Counted from the first letter of the stretch, positions 18,087 through 26,139 are shown. The stretch: 64,000 bases of DNA from Planctomycetota bacterium (GCA_018242585.1 JAFEBQ010000003.1:1-64000), one strand, 5' to 3'. Notes: generated by a model from the letters alone, not told the origin. Numbers and translations: made by a program.

Positions 18087-19250
18087 TCAACTCCGTTCCA
18101 CCAGGAACAAGTGCTCGGTGACGTGGAGGGGGCGGTTCTCAAAGCTGCGGCTGCCGCGAAATGCGTTGTAGGGCAGTTCCAGCACCTCGACGCGGCCCAC
18201 CGAGTCGAGCAGCTCGCGCATCTCGGCCGGCTTGATGAAGCCTTCGTTGTTGAACGAGACCAGCAGAAATGGCGCGTCGATCCGCTCGATCAACGAGCGC
18301 ATCAAGGGCAATGATTCAGAGCGGACGTTGTAGCCCGAGCGATTCCAGTTCTCGGGAATGCCCGAGACGCGGCTCACGGCGGCCGGCCGCTGATACCGGG
18401 CGATCAGGTTGAGCATGAAATAGTTCGAACCGTAAGGGTGCTGGTTATACGGCGGGTCGAGGTAGGCCAGATCGACCGCCGGAGCCGCCTGGGCCGCGGC
18501 GATCGCGTCCATCTGCAACACCTGGCAGGGGCACTCGAAGTTGCTTAGCACGGGCACGTCGAGTTCGATCTTGCCCTTGATGCGTACGAGCGCGTCGGCG
18601 CCGCTGCCGCCGAATTGGCCGATTTTGGTGGCGCGATTCTTGTAGAAACCTTTGAACACGCCCGCGGTGTTGGCATGAATGGACGCTTCGCTGAGCAGCG
18701 GGCCGAGCAGGAAATCGCGCAGTTCGCGCGGGGCGGCGTCGATCAGTTGTCGATAGACGTCGATCCGCCGCGCGTTGTCACGCGTGTAGAACACGCGGTC
18801 GTGCCTGGTGATGCGATGCTCGTCCTGCGGGGCGTACATCTCCTCGATAAAACCCGTGGGCAGGTCATCGGCGACCACCCGCCGGTTCAGATCGTCGACA
18901 ACTTCGGCGAGCAGCGGCAGGTCGAGCTGGCTGCGATTGGCCAGAAAACAGCGACTGGTGATGGCCGCGTAGTCCTCCAGGTCGTTGCTCACCAGCAGCG
19001 AGCTGTGGCCCTTGAGCAGCCGCGAGACCACGCCCGAGCCACTGAACACGTCGAAGCAGCGGAGCCGTTCCTTGCGCAGCCGGCGCTTCACGCGCTCGAC
19101 AGCCGCCCCGATGTGGTGCAGCAGCGACCGCTTGTTCCCCAGGTAGGTGATTAGCTGCCGGGAGAGATAGCCGGGATGTTCGGCCAACGGCTTTGCGCCC
19201 CCAAGGGAGAGTTGCGTCGTCGGCTGGGCCGTGGCCGTGGGTTTGCGCAT
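18087..19250 (-). CDS. D12-class adenine-specific DNA methyltransferase (solitary)
   Basis: A 387-residue protein. Motif X is ITYLGNKRSLLHHI (about 34-47), motif I is DVFSGSGVVSRLL (about 66-78), and motif IV is LAYLDPPYNQHPYGSNYF (about 258-275), with the catalytic D-P-P-Y for N6-adenine methylation. The order X-I-IV and target region between I and IV match the alpha/D12 class. No restriction endonuclease or specificity subunit lies next to it, so it may be an orphan regulatory or protective methylase. It sits between the low-G+C protease gene and the nuo cluster. Confidence 0.88.
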   Translation of the reverse strand: MRKPTATAQPTTQLSLGGAKPLAEHPGYLSRQLITYLGNKRSLLHHIGAAVERVKRRLRKERLRCFDVFSGSGVVSRLLKGHSSLLVSNDLEDYAAITSRCFLANRSQLDLPLLAEVVDDLNRRVVADDLPTGFIEEMYAPQDEHRITRHDRVFYTRDNARRIDVYRQLIDAAPRELRDFLLGPLLSEASIHANTAGVFKGFYKNRATKIGQFGGSGADALVRIKGKIELDVPVLSNFECPCQVLQMDAIAAAQAAPAVDLAYLDPPYNQHPYGSNYFMLNLIARYQRPAAVSRVSGIPENWNRSGYNVRSESLPLMRSLIERIDAPFLLVSFNNEGFIKPAEMRELLDSVGRVEVLELPYNAFRGSRSFENRPLHVTEHLFLVERS

Positions 19251-19422
19251 CGTCGCGACTTAAAAGAACGCGAACAGAAAACTTCCGACGATCTTGCGTG
19301 ACGCCACGCGAGCGAATGCAGCGTATTTCATTCACGCAATCAGTGGTCAGCGCGTCAGAGCGATTCAGCCTGGCCGACGTTCGGTCTAATCGCAAATTGC
19401 TAACCGCTAATCGCTCGCGCCC

Positions 19423-20628
19423 CTACCGATCAATCTCGCCCATCACGATGTCGAGCGACCCGACGATGGCCGGCACGTCGGCAATCAAACAGCCGCGGCA
19501 CAGGGCGTGCGTGATCGACAGGTTACAGAAGCAACTGCTGCGGGCCCGGGCGCGCCAGGGAATCGGCGAGCCGTCGCTGACCAGGTAAAAGCCCATCTGG
19601 CCGCGCGGGGCTTCGGTCTCGAGATAGACCTCACCCTTGGGGAGCTTCTCGTTCAGCTTCACCGGCACGCCATACGCGCCGGTCGCTCGGCTGTAACGAT
19701 CGATAGCCTGCCGCACCAGGTCAATCGACTGCACAACTTCCAGCATGCGGACATAGAACCGGTGCCAGCAGTCGCCCAGGATCGCGGTCTTGGGGACGGC
19801 TGGATATTGGTAGTCGCGCGGATAGTGGCCGTTCTTTTCGACGATCACTTCGAACGCATAGCCGTCGTACAGCGACGTGTACCAGGCTTCGCCGTCGCGG
19901 CGCAGATCCCAGTCGACGCCGCTGCCGCGCAGCACCGGCCCGGTGCAGCCGTAGCTGGTCGCCATCTCGCCCGACATCACGCCAATGCCCGCCGTGCGGC
20001 GGACGAAGATTTCGTTCGTCGTCAGCAGCGCGTGGCACTCGGCGATCACCGGCCAGAACTGTTCGAGGAACTGTTCGCACTTTTGCAGCCAGCCATTGGG
20101 CAAGTCGTGCGTCGCGCCGCCCACGGTCAGGTAGCTGTACGTCAGCCGCGCGCCGCAGGCCATCTCGAACAGGTCGAGAATCTTTTCCCGTTCGCGGAAG
20201 GCGTACAAGAACGGGCTGAACGTCCCCAGGTCCAAGCCATAGGCCCCCATGCCGACCAGGTGGCTGGCAATGCGGTTCATCTCGGCGATGATCACCCGCA
20301 GGTGCTTGGCCTTGTCGGGCAGTTCGAGCCGCATCAGCTTCTCGACCGTCATGGCCCAGCCGAGGTTCATGTTCATGCCGGCCAGGTAGTCCATGCGGTC
20401 GGTGTACGGAATCCACTGCCGCGGCGTCAGATTCTCGCCGATCTTTTCGGCGCAGCGATGCAGATAGCCCAGGTGAGGCGTGGTTTCGCTGACGATTTCG
20501 CCGTCGGTCCGTAGCACCAGCCGGAGCACGCCGTGCGTGCTGGGGTGTTGCGGTCCCATGTTCACCAACATCTCGTCGGTGCGGACGTCGAATTCGATTA
20601 CTCGAGGGTCATCGAGGTGGGTAGCCAT
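19423..20628 (-). CDS. nuoD: NADH-quinone oxidoreductase subunit D
   Basis: A 401-residue protein from the ATG at 20628. It is the 49-kDa subunit of complex I, part of the peripheral Q module that forms the quinone pocket with NuoB. It contains MLVNMGPQHPSTHGVLRLVL, the LGYLHRCAEKIGE segment, AMTVEKLMRLELP and the C-terminal IVGSLDIVMGEIDR. Length matches the family. Its upstream region is the arm of an inverted repeat (20634-20653), leaving no recognisable Shine-Dalgarno site. The four-helix-bundle ORF separates it from nuoC. Confidence 0.96.
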   Translation of the reverse strand: MATHLDDPRVIEFDVRTDEMLVNMGPQHPSTHGVLRLVLRTDGEIVSETTPHLGYLHRCAEKIGENLTPRQWIPYTDRMDYLAGMNMNLGWAMTVEKLMRLELPDKAKHLRVIIAEMNRIASHLVGMGAYGLDLGTFSPFLYAFREREKILDLFEMACGARLTYSYLTVGGATHDLPNGWLQKCEQFLEQFWPVIAECHALLTTNEIFVRRTAGIGVMSGEMATSYGCTGPVLRGSGVDWDLRRDGEAWYTSLYDGYAFEVIVEKNGHYPRDYQYPAVPKTAILGDCWHRFYVRMLEVVQSIDLVRQAIDRYSRATGAYGVPVKLNEKLPKGEVYLETEAPRGQMGFYLVSDGSPIPWRARARSSCFCNLSITHALCRGCLIADVPAIVGSLDIVMGEIDR

Positions 20629-20633
20629 TACTT

Positions 20634-21131
20634 TTTGTCCGTTGTCAGTGGTCAGTTGTCCGTTGTTGGGGGAGCAACTGGCTTGGATTGACCGATGGAG
20701 TTGATGTACGCATTGAGCCTTGGAGCCAATTCGTCGAGAAGCAACTTGAGCTGTTCGACCTGTTCGGCGGACAAGAGTCCTCGTTGGCAAGCTCTTCTTA
20801 GCCAGTGTTTCGTTTCGTGAAGCGACGCCCGGGCGATGCGAACAAAACGTCGATTCTCTGGGAACGTACCGCGACCGGACCCTTCGGCGATGTTCGCCCC
20901 GATACTATCGGCGGCTCGCACCAGTTGCTTGCCGACGGTGTCGCGTGGGAAGTTTGACCAGTTCTTGACAATCTCCCACACGCGATCGGCGAGTTCTTCG
21001 GCCAGCCGGTATACCTGCAGATTTTCAAATTGGGTTCGCGCCACGACCAGCCCTCGCAACGCTTACTTTCCAGAACCGATGGTAAGCAACTTTTCCTAAC
21101 AACTGACAACGGACCACTGACAACGGACAAA
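20634..21131. mobile_element. 498-bp unit with 20-bp terminal inverted repeats carrying a four-helix-bundle ORF
   Basis: The outer ends, 20634-20653 and 21112-21131, are perfect 20-base inverted repeats beginning TTTGTCCGTTG. Each end continues into degenerate GTCAGTG/GTCCGTT heptamers. The unit sits exactly between nuoC (stop at 21140) and nuoD (start at 20628) and contains one ORF on the same strand as the nuo genes. The left arm supplies that ORF's last codons and stop. It encodes no transposase. I infer a non-autonomous mobile or domesticated unit; the same heptamer words recur without an ORF elsewhere in the window. Confidence 0.6.
20652..21059 (-). CDS. Four-helix bundle protein (S23/IVS family, TIGR02436-like)
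   Basis: A 135-residue protein if the TTG at 21059 is the start; a GTG at 21044 is an alternative, and an in-frame stop lies just upstream. It has the family signature FENLQVYRLAEELADRVWEI, GKQLVRAADSIGANIAEGSG and FVRIARASLHETKHWL. Homologues are encoded in intervening sequences of 23S rRNA genes, and the Avd protein of diversity-generating retroelements shares the fold. They bind nucleic acid; a cellular role is unclear. Here it lies inside an inverted-repeat-bounded unit in the nuo cluster. The last codons (TTDN, stop) come from the repeat arm. Confidence 0.85.
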   Translation of the reverse strand: MRGLVVARTQFENLQVYRLAEELADRVWEIVKNWSNFPRDTVGKQLVRAADSIGANIAEGSGRGTFPENRRFVRIARASLHETKHWLRRACQRGLLSAEQVEQLKLLLDELAPRLNAYINSIGQSKPVAPPTTDN

Positions 21132-21139
21132 TCCGCAGG

Positions 21140-21673
21140 CTAGCGCCCGCGGATTCCGTGGTATTCGAGCGGCATCTCGTAGTCTTTCCGCAGCGGGTGT
21201 CCCAGCCAGTCTTCCGGGCACAGGATCCGCCGCAGGTCCGGGTGCCCCACGAAGTTCACGCCCGACAGGTCGAACACTTCGCGCTCGTGCCAGTCGGCCG
21301 TGGCCCACACACCGCTGACGGTCGGCACCTCGGGCAACTGGCCCGGCTGATCGTCTTTCCACCGCGGCAGAATCACCTTGAGGACCAGGCTCACCTTGTT
21401 CGGCAGGCTCCACAGGTGGTAGACCACTTCGGTGTGCGGCTGCCAGGTGACCTTGGCGGCTTTCTTGGCGTCGGGTTCAAAGTAGTCCACGCCCGAGATG
21501 CAGTTCAAAAAGTTGAACTGCAGAGCCGGGTCGTCACGCAGGTAGGTGCAGACGTCCACCAGCGCGTCGGGCGCGACTTCGATCCACGGATCGATCGCTT
21601 CCAGGTTCGACCCGGTGATGCCGTCGCCGAACTTTTTCTTCAGTTGATCGAGAAACGCTTGGCCGTTGGGCAT
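21140..21673 (-). CDS. nuoC: NADH-quinone oxidoreductase subunit C
   Basis: A 177-residue protein, the 30-kDa subunit of complex I. It shows the N-terminal domain to about residue 60 and the signature ADWHEREVFDLSGVNFVGHPDLRRIL followed by GHPLRKDYEMP, which contacts NuoB and NuoD. The usual NuoC is 150-220 residues. It ends 8 bases before the inverted-repeat unit that separates it from nuoD, and begins 130 bases after nuoA. That gap is too small for nuoB, which normally lies there. Confidence 0.95.
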   Translation of the reverse strand: MPNGQAFLDQLKKKFGDGITGSNLEAIDPWIEVAPDALVDVCTYLRDDPALQFNFLNCISGVDYFEPDAKKAAKVTWQPHTEVVYHLWSLPNKVSLVLKVILPRWKDDQPGQLPEVPTVSGVWATADWHEREVFDLSGVNFVGHPDLRRILCPEDWLGHPLRKDYEMPLEYHGIRGR

Positions 21674-21803
21674 TGTCGGGCGACCTTTGCAAGACGGAAC
21701 AGGTTGAGCGATTCAGGTGTTGTTGGACTGCCGGCCGCGCTCGTTGCCGGCTTCGTCGACCGCCGTTCGCAAGCGCGCAGGCGGTGCGCTAGACCGCAGT
21801 GCG

Positions 21804-22406
21804 CTAGGCCAGCGCCAGCGATTCTTCCTCGGCTTCGGCAGCATCGCGCACCAGGGCGCGTTCGCGGCTGACGGCGCGGACCCAGTCCAAGTCGCCGCGC
21901 CGCCAGACATAGGCAAAGCCCACCATCAGCACGGCAAAGAAAACCAGTATGTCAGCAATCGACGTGGCGGCCAGTGTTCGTGCCATGCCGCGAATCGTGG
22001 CGACGTTCGCTTCGGGCGTGGCTTTGGCGTCGGGCAACTCGGGCTTGGCCACGCCCAACTCACCCAGCACGTTCTGCGCGGCCGGCGTCAGCGCGCCGGT
22101 TTGCGACACCACGGCGGCTTGCGGGTCCATCAGGTGCGTGGCCTTGCCATAGACCACGGCCCAGGGGAAGAAGAACGCCACTTCGACGTCGAAGATGATG
22201 AACAACAGCGCGACCACGTAGAACCGCAAGTCGAACTGGACAAAGCTCGAGCCGATGGTCGGCTCGCCGCATTCGTAGATTTCGAGCTTCTCTTCGTTCG
22301 GCGACTTGGGACGCAGGAACCGCCCGAGCAGCAAGTTGGCGAAGAGGAACGCGATGCCGACCGCGACAAACAGAGCCAGGTAACCAACGATCGCGGTAGG
22401 AGACAT
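21804..22406 (-). CDS. nuoA: NADH-quinone oxidoreductase subunit A
   Basis: A 200-residue membrane protein from the ATG at 22406. Membrane helix 1 is about 5-28. The conserved EIYECGEPTIGSSFVQFDLRFYVVAL segment (loop and helix 2) and FDVEVAFFFPWAVVY follow, with helix 3 near 135-155 (IADILVFFAVLMVGFAYVW). NuoA is usually 115-150 residues. Here about 55 extra residues rich in Ala, Pro and Glu lie between helices 2 and 3 (GALTPAAQNVLGELGVAKPEL...). It is part of the membrane arm near the quinone site. The insertion may be lineage-specific. Confidence 0.93.
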   Translation of the reverse strand: MSPTAIVGYLALFVAVGIAFLFANLLLGRFLRPKSPNEEKLEIYECGEPTIGSSFVQFDLRFYVVALLFIIFDVEVAFFFPWAVVYGKATHLMDPQAAVVSQTGALTPAAQNVLGELGVAKPELPDAKATPEANVATIRGMARTLAATSIADILVFFAVLMVGFAYVWRRGDLDWVRAVSRERALVRDAAEAEEESLALA

Positions 22407-22505
22407 CGTGGGGGTGCTTTCCAAGGAGAAGAGTCGCCGGCGACGTAAACTCCCCAGATTTTAGGCAGTTAAGGCCGGTTTGCAAGCGGCGAGCCTGGCC
22501 CCAGA

Positions 22506-22633
22506 AATCAACCACGACGGCACGACGAACACGACGTAAGGCAGTAATGCAAAGGCTACGAGATTCGGGGATGTGGGCGGTGCTCTTCGCTCATTTCCGG
22601 CGTCGTGACCGTCGTGCCGTCGTGGTCGAATCT
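22506..22633. repeat. Inverted CACGACG-type short repeat pair
   Basis: Left arm 22509-22536, built of CACGACGG and CACGACGAA words, and right arm 22601-22628, its complement. The 15 bases beginning CACGACGGCAC pair perfectly. It lies upstream of nuoA and downstream of the DUF2203 gene, both minus-strand. Confidence 0.75.
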
Positions 22634-22663
22634 AACGATTTGCTAGAGGGAGACCGACGGGGC

Positions 22664-23167
22664 CTAACAGCCTAGCGAGTTCTCGCCGAAGGTGCCCCCC
22701 GTGCCGCTCGAAGCCACCAGCGACCGGCGACCGGCGAAGCCGGCGTCGAGCTCGTGCCAATGCAGCACCTCGGGCTCGCCCAGCTTCCAGCACAGATACA
22801 CCACTCGGCCGTCGATTGCGGCGGGAAAGTCGACCAGCCCCTCGGGTCCACCCTTGGGTTCGACCCCCAGGGCCAGCAGCTCGTCGACGTATTCCTGGAT
22901 CTTGGCCCGGTCGCGCTCGAGCTGCAACTCGGCCTCGTGCAGTTCATCGCTATACACGGTCTCGCGCTTCGAGCCGTGGGCTTCGATCAACTCGCCAACG
23001 CGCTGCTTGCGTTCGCGGAACTCGCGCGACAGTTGAGCCAGATCGCCGACAATGGCCCGCACCAATGGCAGCATGGCGTTGGCCTGCTCGACGGTGAACA
23101 GCCGCGGCTGGTTGGCGTGCAGGGGCGAAGCTTCAGGGCTAGGCTTGTCGGACGGGCGGTCGGTCAT
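22664..23167 (-). CDS. DUF2203 family protein
   Basis: A 167-residue protein from the ATG at 23167. The family signature is visible: LFTVEQANAMLPLVRAIVGDL at the start, a helical middle (QLSREFRERKQRVGELIE...), and DFPAAIDGRVVYLCWKLGEPEVLHWHELDAGFAGR near the C-terminus. The DUF2203 family has no established function; its gene sits here between nuoI and nuoA in the same orientation. The first 25 residues are Pro/Ser-rich and may be disordered. A role linked to respiration is only suggested by position. Confidence 0.88.
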   Translation of the reverse strand: MTDRPSDKPSPEASPLHANQPRLFTVEQANAMLPLVRAIVGDLAQLSREFRERKQRVGELIEAHGSKRETVYSDELHEAELQLERDRAKIQEYVDELLALGVEPKGGPEGLVDFPAAIDGRVVYLCWKLGEPEVLHWHELDAGFAGRRSLVASSGTGGTFGENSLGC

Positions 23168-23410
23168 CGGCGGAAAGCTTTCTGTGCGCTCGAGCGAGAA
23201 TCGTGGATCGGAAGTGAACCGGAACAACCATGCTGGCGGCGCTGCGATTTCGACCAGCCAGTCTCGCGGGCATTGTACCCGCGTCGAGCCTTTGCGCGGT
23301 GGTCGCAAACCACGGTGCTCGTAAAACCACTTTGGTCGCCAAGCCATTCATTACGCATGCGAGCGATGAATGGTTCGCCGACTACTGTGCGCGACGGTCG
23401 ACGCGCGGTC

Positions 23411-23938
23411 CTACTGGTTTGGACCACCGTGGACTGGCTCGGCAATCACCTTGGACTGAGCGACTGCCGTAGGATTCAGCGTAGCTCGGCCCCAGCCGAT
23501 TTCCACCGGCAAACGCGAGAAATCGACAATGCAACCGTCACGGCTGTAGCAGCTCAGGTCGTGCGTCGCTCCCATAAAGATGCAATCGACTGGACAAGGT
23601 TCGACGCACAAGGCGCAAAACATGCACTTCGAATAGTCGATCGTAAAACCGGTGATCTTGAAGCCCTTGCCGTTGGTGACCCGTTCCTTGCCGATGTAGA
23701 TGCAATCGACTGGGCAGGCCTTGGCGCACTGGTCACAAGCGATGCACGTCGTCAGGTCGTAGCGGTGGAATCCGCGATAGCGCGGCGCCACCGGCACCGG
23801 CAACTCGGGGTACTCGAAGTGGTGCGTGAACGTCCGGCGCTGGGGGTCATAGGTCCGCATCCAGTACCGCAGCGTCACGTACAGCCCGTGCAAGACCGTG
23901 TAGACCGCGCTGAAGACGTCTTTGAACCATTGCAGCAT
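23411..23938 (-). CDS. nuoI: NADH-quinone oxidoreductase subunit I
   Basis: A 175-residue ferredoxin-like subunit from the ATG at 23938. It contains two 4Fe-4S motifs, CIACDQCAKACPVDCI near 59-74 and CMFCALCVEPCPVDCI near 98-113, the N6a and N6b clusters that carry electrons towards NuoB. The N-terminal amphipathic helix MLQWFKDVFSAVYTVLHGL anchors it at the membrane. It lies upstream of DUF2203 and nuoA in the same orientation, a gene order unlike the usual A-to-N run. Confidence 0.93.
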   Translation of the reverse strand: MLQWFKDVFSAVYTVLHGLYVTLRYWMRTYDPQRRTFTHHFEYPELPVPVAPRYRGFHRYDLTTCIACDQCAKACPVDCIYIGKERVTNGKGFKITGFTIDYSKCMFCALCVEPCPVDCIFMGATHDLSCYSRDGCIVDFSRLPVEIGWGRATLNPTAVAQSKVIAEPVHGGPNQ

Positions 23939-24707
23939 GGAGCACTTCTTTTCTGGTTCGGCGCGCACGAAGAACGAACGGGTCGCTTGCGACGCGAATG
24001 GCAGCCGCGCGACCCTAAAATCTGATTCGAGTCGCTGAAGTCGTCAGACTTCAGACGTTTCGATCATTCGCGGTCAATTATAGGCCCCGCCGAACCGGTC
24101 GCAAGGCAGCGCGGAGGCGGTGAAATGCTTAATGCGAAATGCTTAATCATCGGACGCGACGTTGTTCATCGGGCGCGGCGCGTTTGGCGGTGCTGGGTCG
24201 TGGCGGTTGCTGTTCGCCTCCCTCATGCCATCGTGAGGGAGCCGGGGACGGTCGGCATCGGTGAGTGCTTGCCAGTCTCACCGGCGCGGTCGCGACTCGT
24301 CCGTCGGTCCATACGCGATCCACTGCCGCCCTGACAATCGCCCAAAGCACTTGGCGGCCCCTCGCCCAGCCGGCCCCGGCTGGGCCGGTCAACAGCCGCA
24401 GGGGCATACAAAGCCCAAGAGTCCAGCTCGTTTGCCGCTCCTTTTTGGGGGAACGGCCCAGTTCTGTAAAACCCGGTGTTGCGGGTGATTTACCGCTGTC
24501 GCAGCAAGCTGGACCCGCCGTGGCGAGCCTCACCGGATGGTGAGTCTAGTTTCGTAACATTTTGCCGCGAATAGCGTTGCGATACTTTTGGTTGGCCAGC
24601 CACACCCCATTGGGGTCATTACCGACAGCCCGGTCTCGCCAGCTTCCAGCAGCTTGCGGAGCCCCCAAAAGAACCACCCGGCAAATGTTCGTAAATCAAT
24701 ACGTTGC

Positions 24708-24735
24708 TTGACTCTGGGTGTGGTATGCGTAGAGT
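24708..24735 (+). promoter_or_regulatory. Candidate sigma70-type promoter for csrA
   Basis: TTGACT at 24708-24713 and TAGAGT at 24730-24735 are separated by 16 bases. They sit in the AT-rich part of the leader, giving a transcript leader of about 150 bases before the csrA ATG. Confidence 0.4.
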
Positions 24736-24831
24736 GTTATTGACGAATGCCGCGTAACGCTTGGGACGAGTTTGACGATTCTGTCCTCGGTTGCGACGCG
24801 GGTAAACCAAGCCGTTCGCCGAACCTTTGTC

Positions 24832-24885
24832 CAAGGAAGACACTCATCCGCCGCAGGCGGTGTTTCGACAAGTAAGTTGAGGAAC
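24832..24885 (+). promoter_or_regulatory. Candidate CsrA binding sites in the csrA leader
   Basis: CAAGGAAG at 24832-24839 matches the CsrA consensus CANGGANG. A second GGA (TGAGGAAC, 24878-24885) overlaps the ribosome site of csrA. Two GGA sites, one over the Shine-Dalgarno, is the usual arrangement for CsrA autorepression. Confidence 0.45.
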
Positions 24886-24891
24886 CGGGCG

Positions 24892-25122
24892 ATGTTGGTC
24901 TTATCCCGCAAGAAGAACGAAAGCATCGTGATCAACAACGAGATCACGGTCGTGGTGGTCGAGATTCGCGGCGACAAGGTGCGACTCGGCGTCGAAGCCC
25001 CCAAGGAAGTGCCGGTTCACCGGCGCGAGGTCTACGACGCCATCCAGCGTTCCAGCGCTGAGCACCCCCCGACGACCGAGAAGCCCGCCGAACCCGAAGC
25101 CGGCAAGGCCGACCGCAGCTAG
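24892..25122 (+). CDS. csrA: Carbon storage regulator CsrA
   Basis: A 76-residue protein from the ATG at 24892, after GAGGAA. The first 60 residues are a canonical CsrA/RsmA: MLVLSRKKNESIVI, ITVVVVEIRGDKVRLGVEAP and VPVHRREVYDAI. The conserved Arg residues needed for RNA binding (LSRK near 5-7, and VHRREV near 42-47) are present. A Pro/Glu/Lys-rich tail (EHPPTTEKPAEPEAGKADRS) extends it. It binds GGA motifs in mRNA leaders and represses translation. Its own leader contains such motifs. No flagellar genes, its common neighbours, lie nearby. Confidence 0.95.
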   Translation: MLVLSRKKNESIVINNEITVVVVEIRGDKVRLGVEAPKEVPVHRREVYDAIQRSSAEHPPTTEKPAEPEAGKADRS

Positions 25123-25217
25123 TTGCGTTCTCGTTCAGCGCGCCGTCGCGCGCATTGGCTTGGTGCTAGCAGCGCCGAGCGGTTTTTCCATTGAATGTTT
25201 GCTGGTGCGTGGTCGCG

Positions 25218-25331
25218 CGCTTGTCCGTGGTCAGTAGTCCGTTGTCAGTTGTAGGAAGCAGTTTGCAGCGGGCGAAAATCAACGAGTTTGAAGCAGAGTG
25301 CAACGGACCACTGACAACTGACTACGGACCC
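25218..25331. repeat. Inverted GTCAGTT/GTCCGTT heptamer pair without ORF
   Basis: Left arm 25221-25251, built of GTCCGTG, GTCAGTA, GTCCGTT, GTCAGTT words, and right arm 25301-25329 in reverse complement. It is the same word family as the ends of the unit at 20634-21131. Between the arms are about 50 bases with no ORF. It lies between csrA and tRNA-Glu. Confidence 0.75.
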
Positions 25332-25433
25332 CAGCGCAAGCCGGGGCTTGACGCGCCAGCGCAGCGGCCAGTATACACGCCTACTTGGCGCTTTCTGCCC
25401 GCCGACCGGTGGCGGGTTGCTGGCGACCAACGC

Positions 25434-25508
25434 GGCCCCGTCGTCTAGTCAGGTCTAGGACACAGGCCTTTCACGCCTGCGACACGGGTTCAAATCCCGT
25501 CGGGGTCA
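25434..25508 (+). tRNA. tRNA-Glu (anticodon TTC)
   Basis: The acceptor stem GGCCCCG pairs with CGGGGTC, with a terminal G-U and discriminator A at 25508. The anticodon stem CAGGC/GCCTG (25463-25467, 25475-25479) encloses a seven-base loop with TTC at 25470-25472. The T-loop GTTCAAATC is canonical. CCA is not encoded. Confidence 0.95.
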
Positions 25509-25589
25509 CTTATCCCTCGAACACCGCGCGGAATCTGCGCGCCGGCATTGTTGAAGCTACCGCTCTCCGGTCGCGCCACGAATCCACCA

Positions 25590-25620
25590 GCCCAGGGGCC
25601 TCACCCTCCCTGGGCTTTTT
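25590..25620 (+). terminator. Rho-independent terminator downstream of tRNA-Glu
   Basis: The perfect eight-base stem GCCCAGGG (25590-25597) and CCCTGGGC (25608-25615) is followed at once by TTTTT. It lies about 80 bases after the tRNA. Confidence 0.75.
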
Positions 25621-25647
25621 CATGCGCGCTAACAGAAGAGAGAAGAA

Positions 25648-25906
25648 ATGAACCGCAAAGGGCGCAAAGAAATGCTGAAGAGATTTCGACCACGACGACA
25701 CGACGGGCACGACGCAGGAAAGATAAAGAATGCGAACGTGGAAGCGAGGCGCGCAAGCCAGTGGCCCCACGGCCAAATCGCCAGCGTGTTTCGCCCCTCC
25801 TTCCTTCACGGCACGTTCTTCTTCGCGCCCTTGGCGTCTTTGCGGTTCAAATCCTCTGCTGATGTCTTTCCGGCGTGGTGCCCGTCGTGTCGTCGTAGTC
25901 GAATCC
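25648..25906. repeat. Composite of GCAAAG- and CACGACG-type short repeat pairs
   Basis: The left side has GCAAAGGGC words (25651-25670) and then CACGACG words (25687-25715). The right side has the complement of the first (25828-25849) and then of the second (25868-25905). Each family pairs with its own complement. The arm order A-B ... A'-B' is interleaved rather than nested. This fills most of the gap between tRNA-Glu and hemH; I see no gene. Confidence 0.7.
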
Positions 25907-26139
25907 CCTTCGTCATTTCTTTTCTCTGTGTCGCGCAATCAATCCTTAAGGCCTGGAGCATGACATCCCGCGAACAATGGTGAGGGGGTAGCATCGGTCG
26001 CTAGGGCAACCGGCGCCCCGAACAAAGGCGCAAACCATGCCTGGGTAGTCGCCGCTGCGGCATGTTACACTGGCAATTCACCGCCACTTGGCTGCTCGTT
26101 TCATCTCTGCCTTGAATCACTTCGTTGGCACGCCGCTCG

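Larger units (their letters stand above)
23939..24891. other. Long divergent region upstream of csrA, no gene
   Basis: About 950 bases between nuoI and csrA. It holds an ATGCTTA heptamer arm at about 24123-24150, a G+C-rich structured stretch at about 24240-24560 (GC-rich stems, e.g. GGCCCCGGCTGGGCC), and a more AT-rich csrA leader after 24550. The two open frames near 24125-24540 have no coding character. A non-coding RNA in 24240-24560 is possible, but I recognise no known family. Confidence 0.5.
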
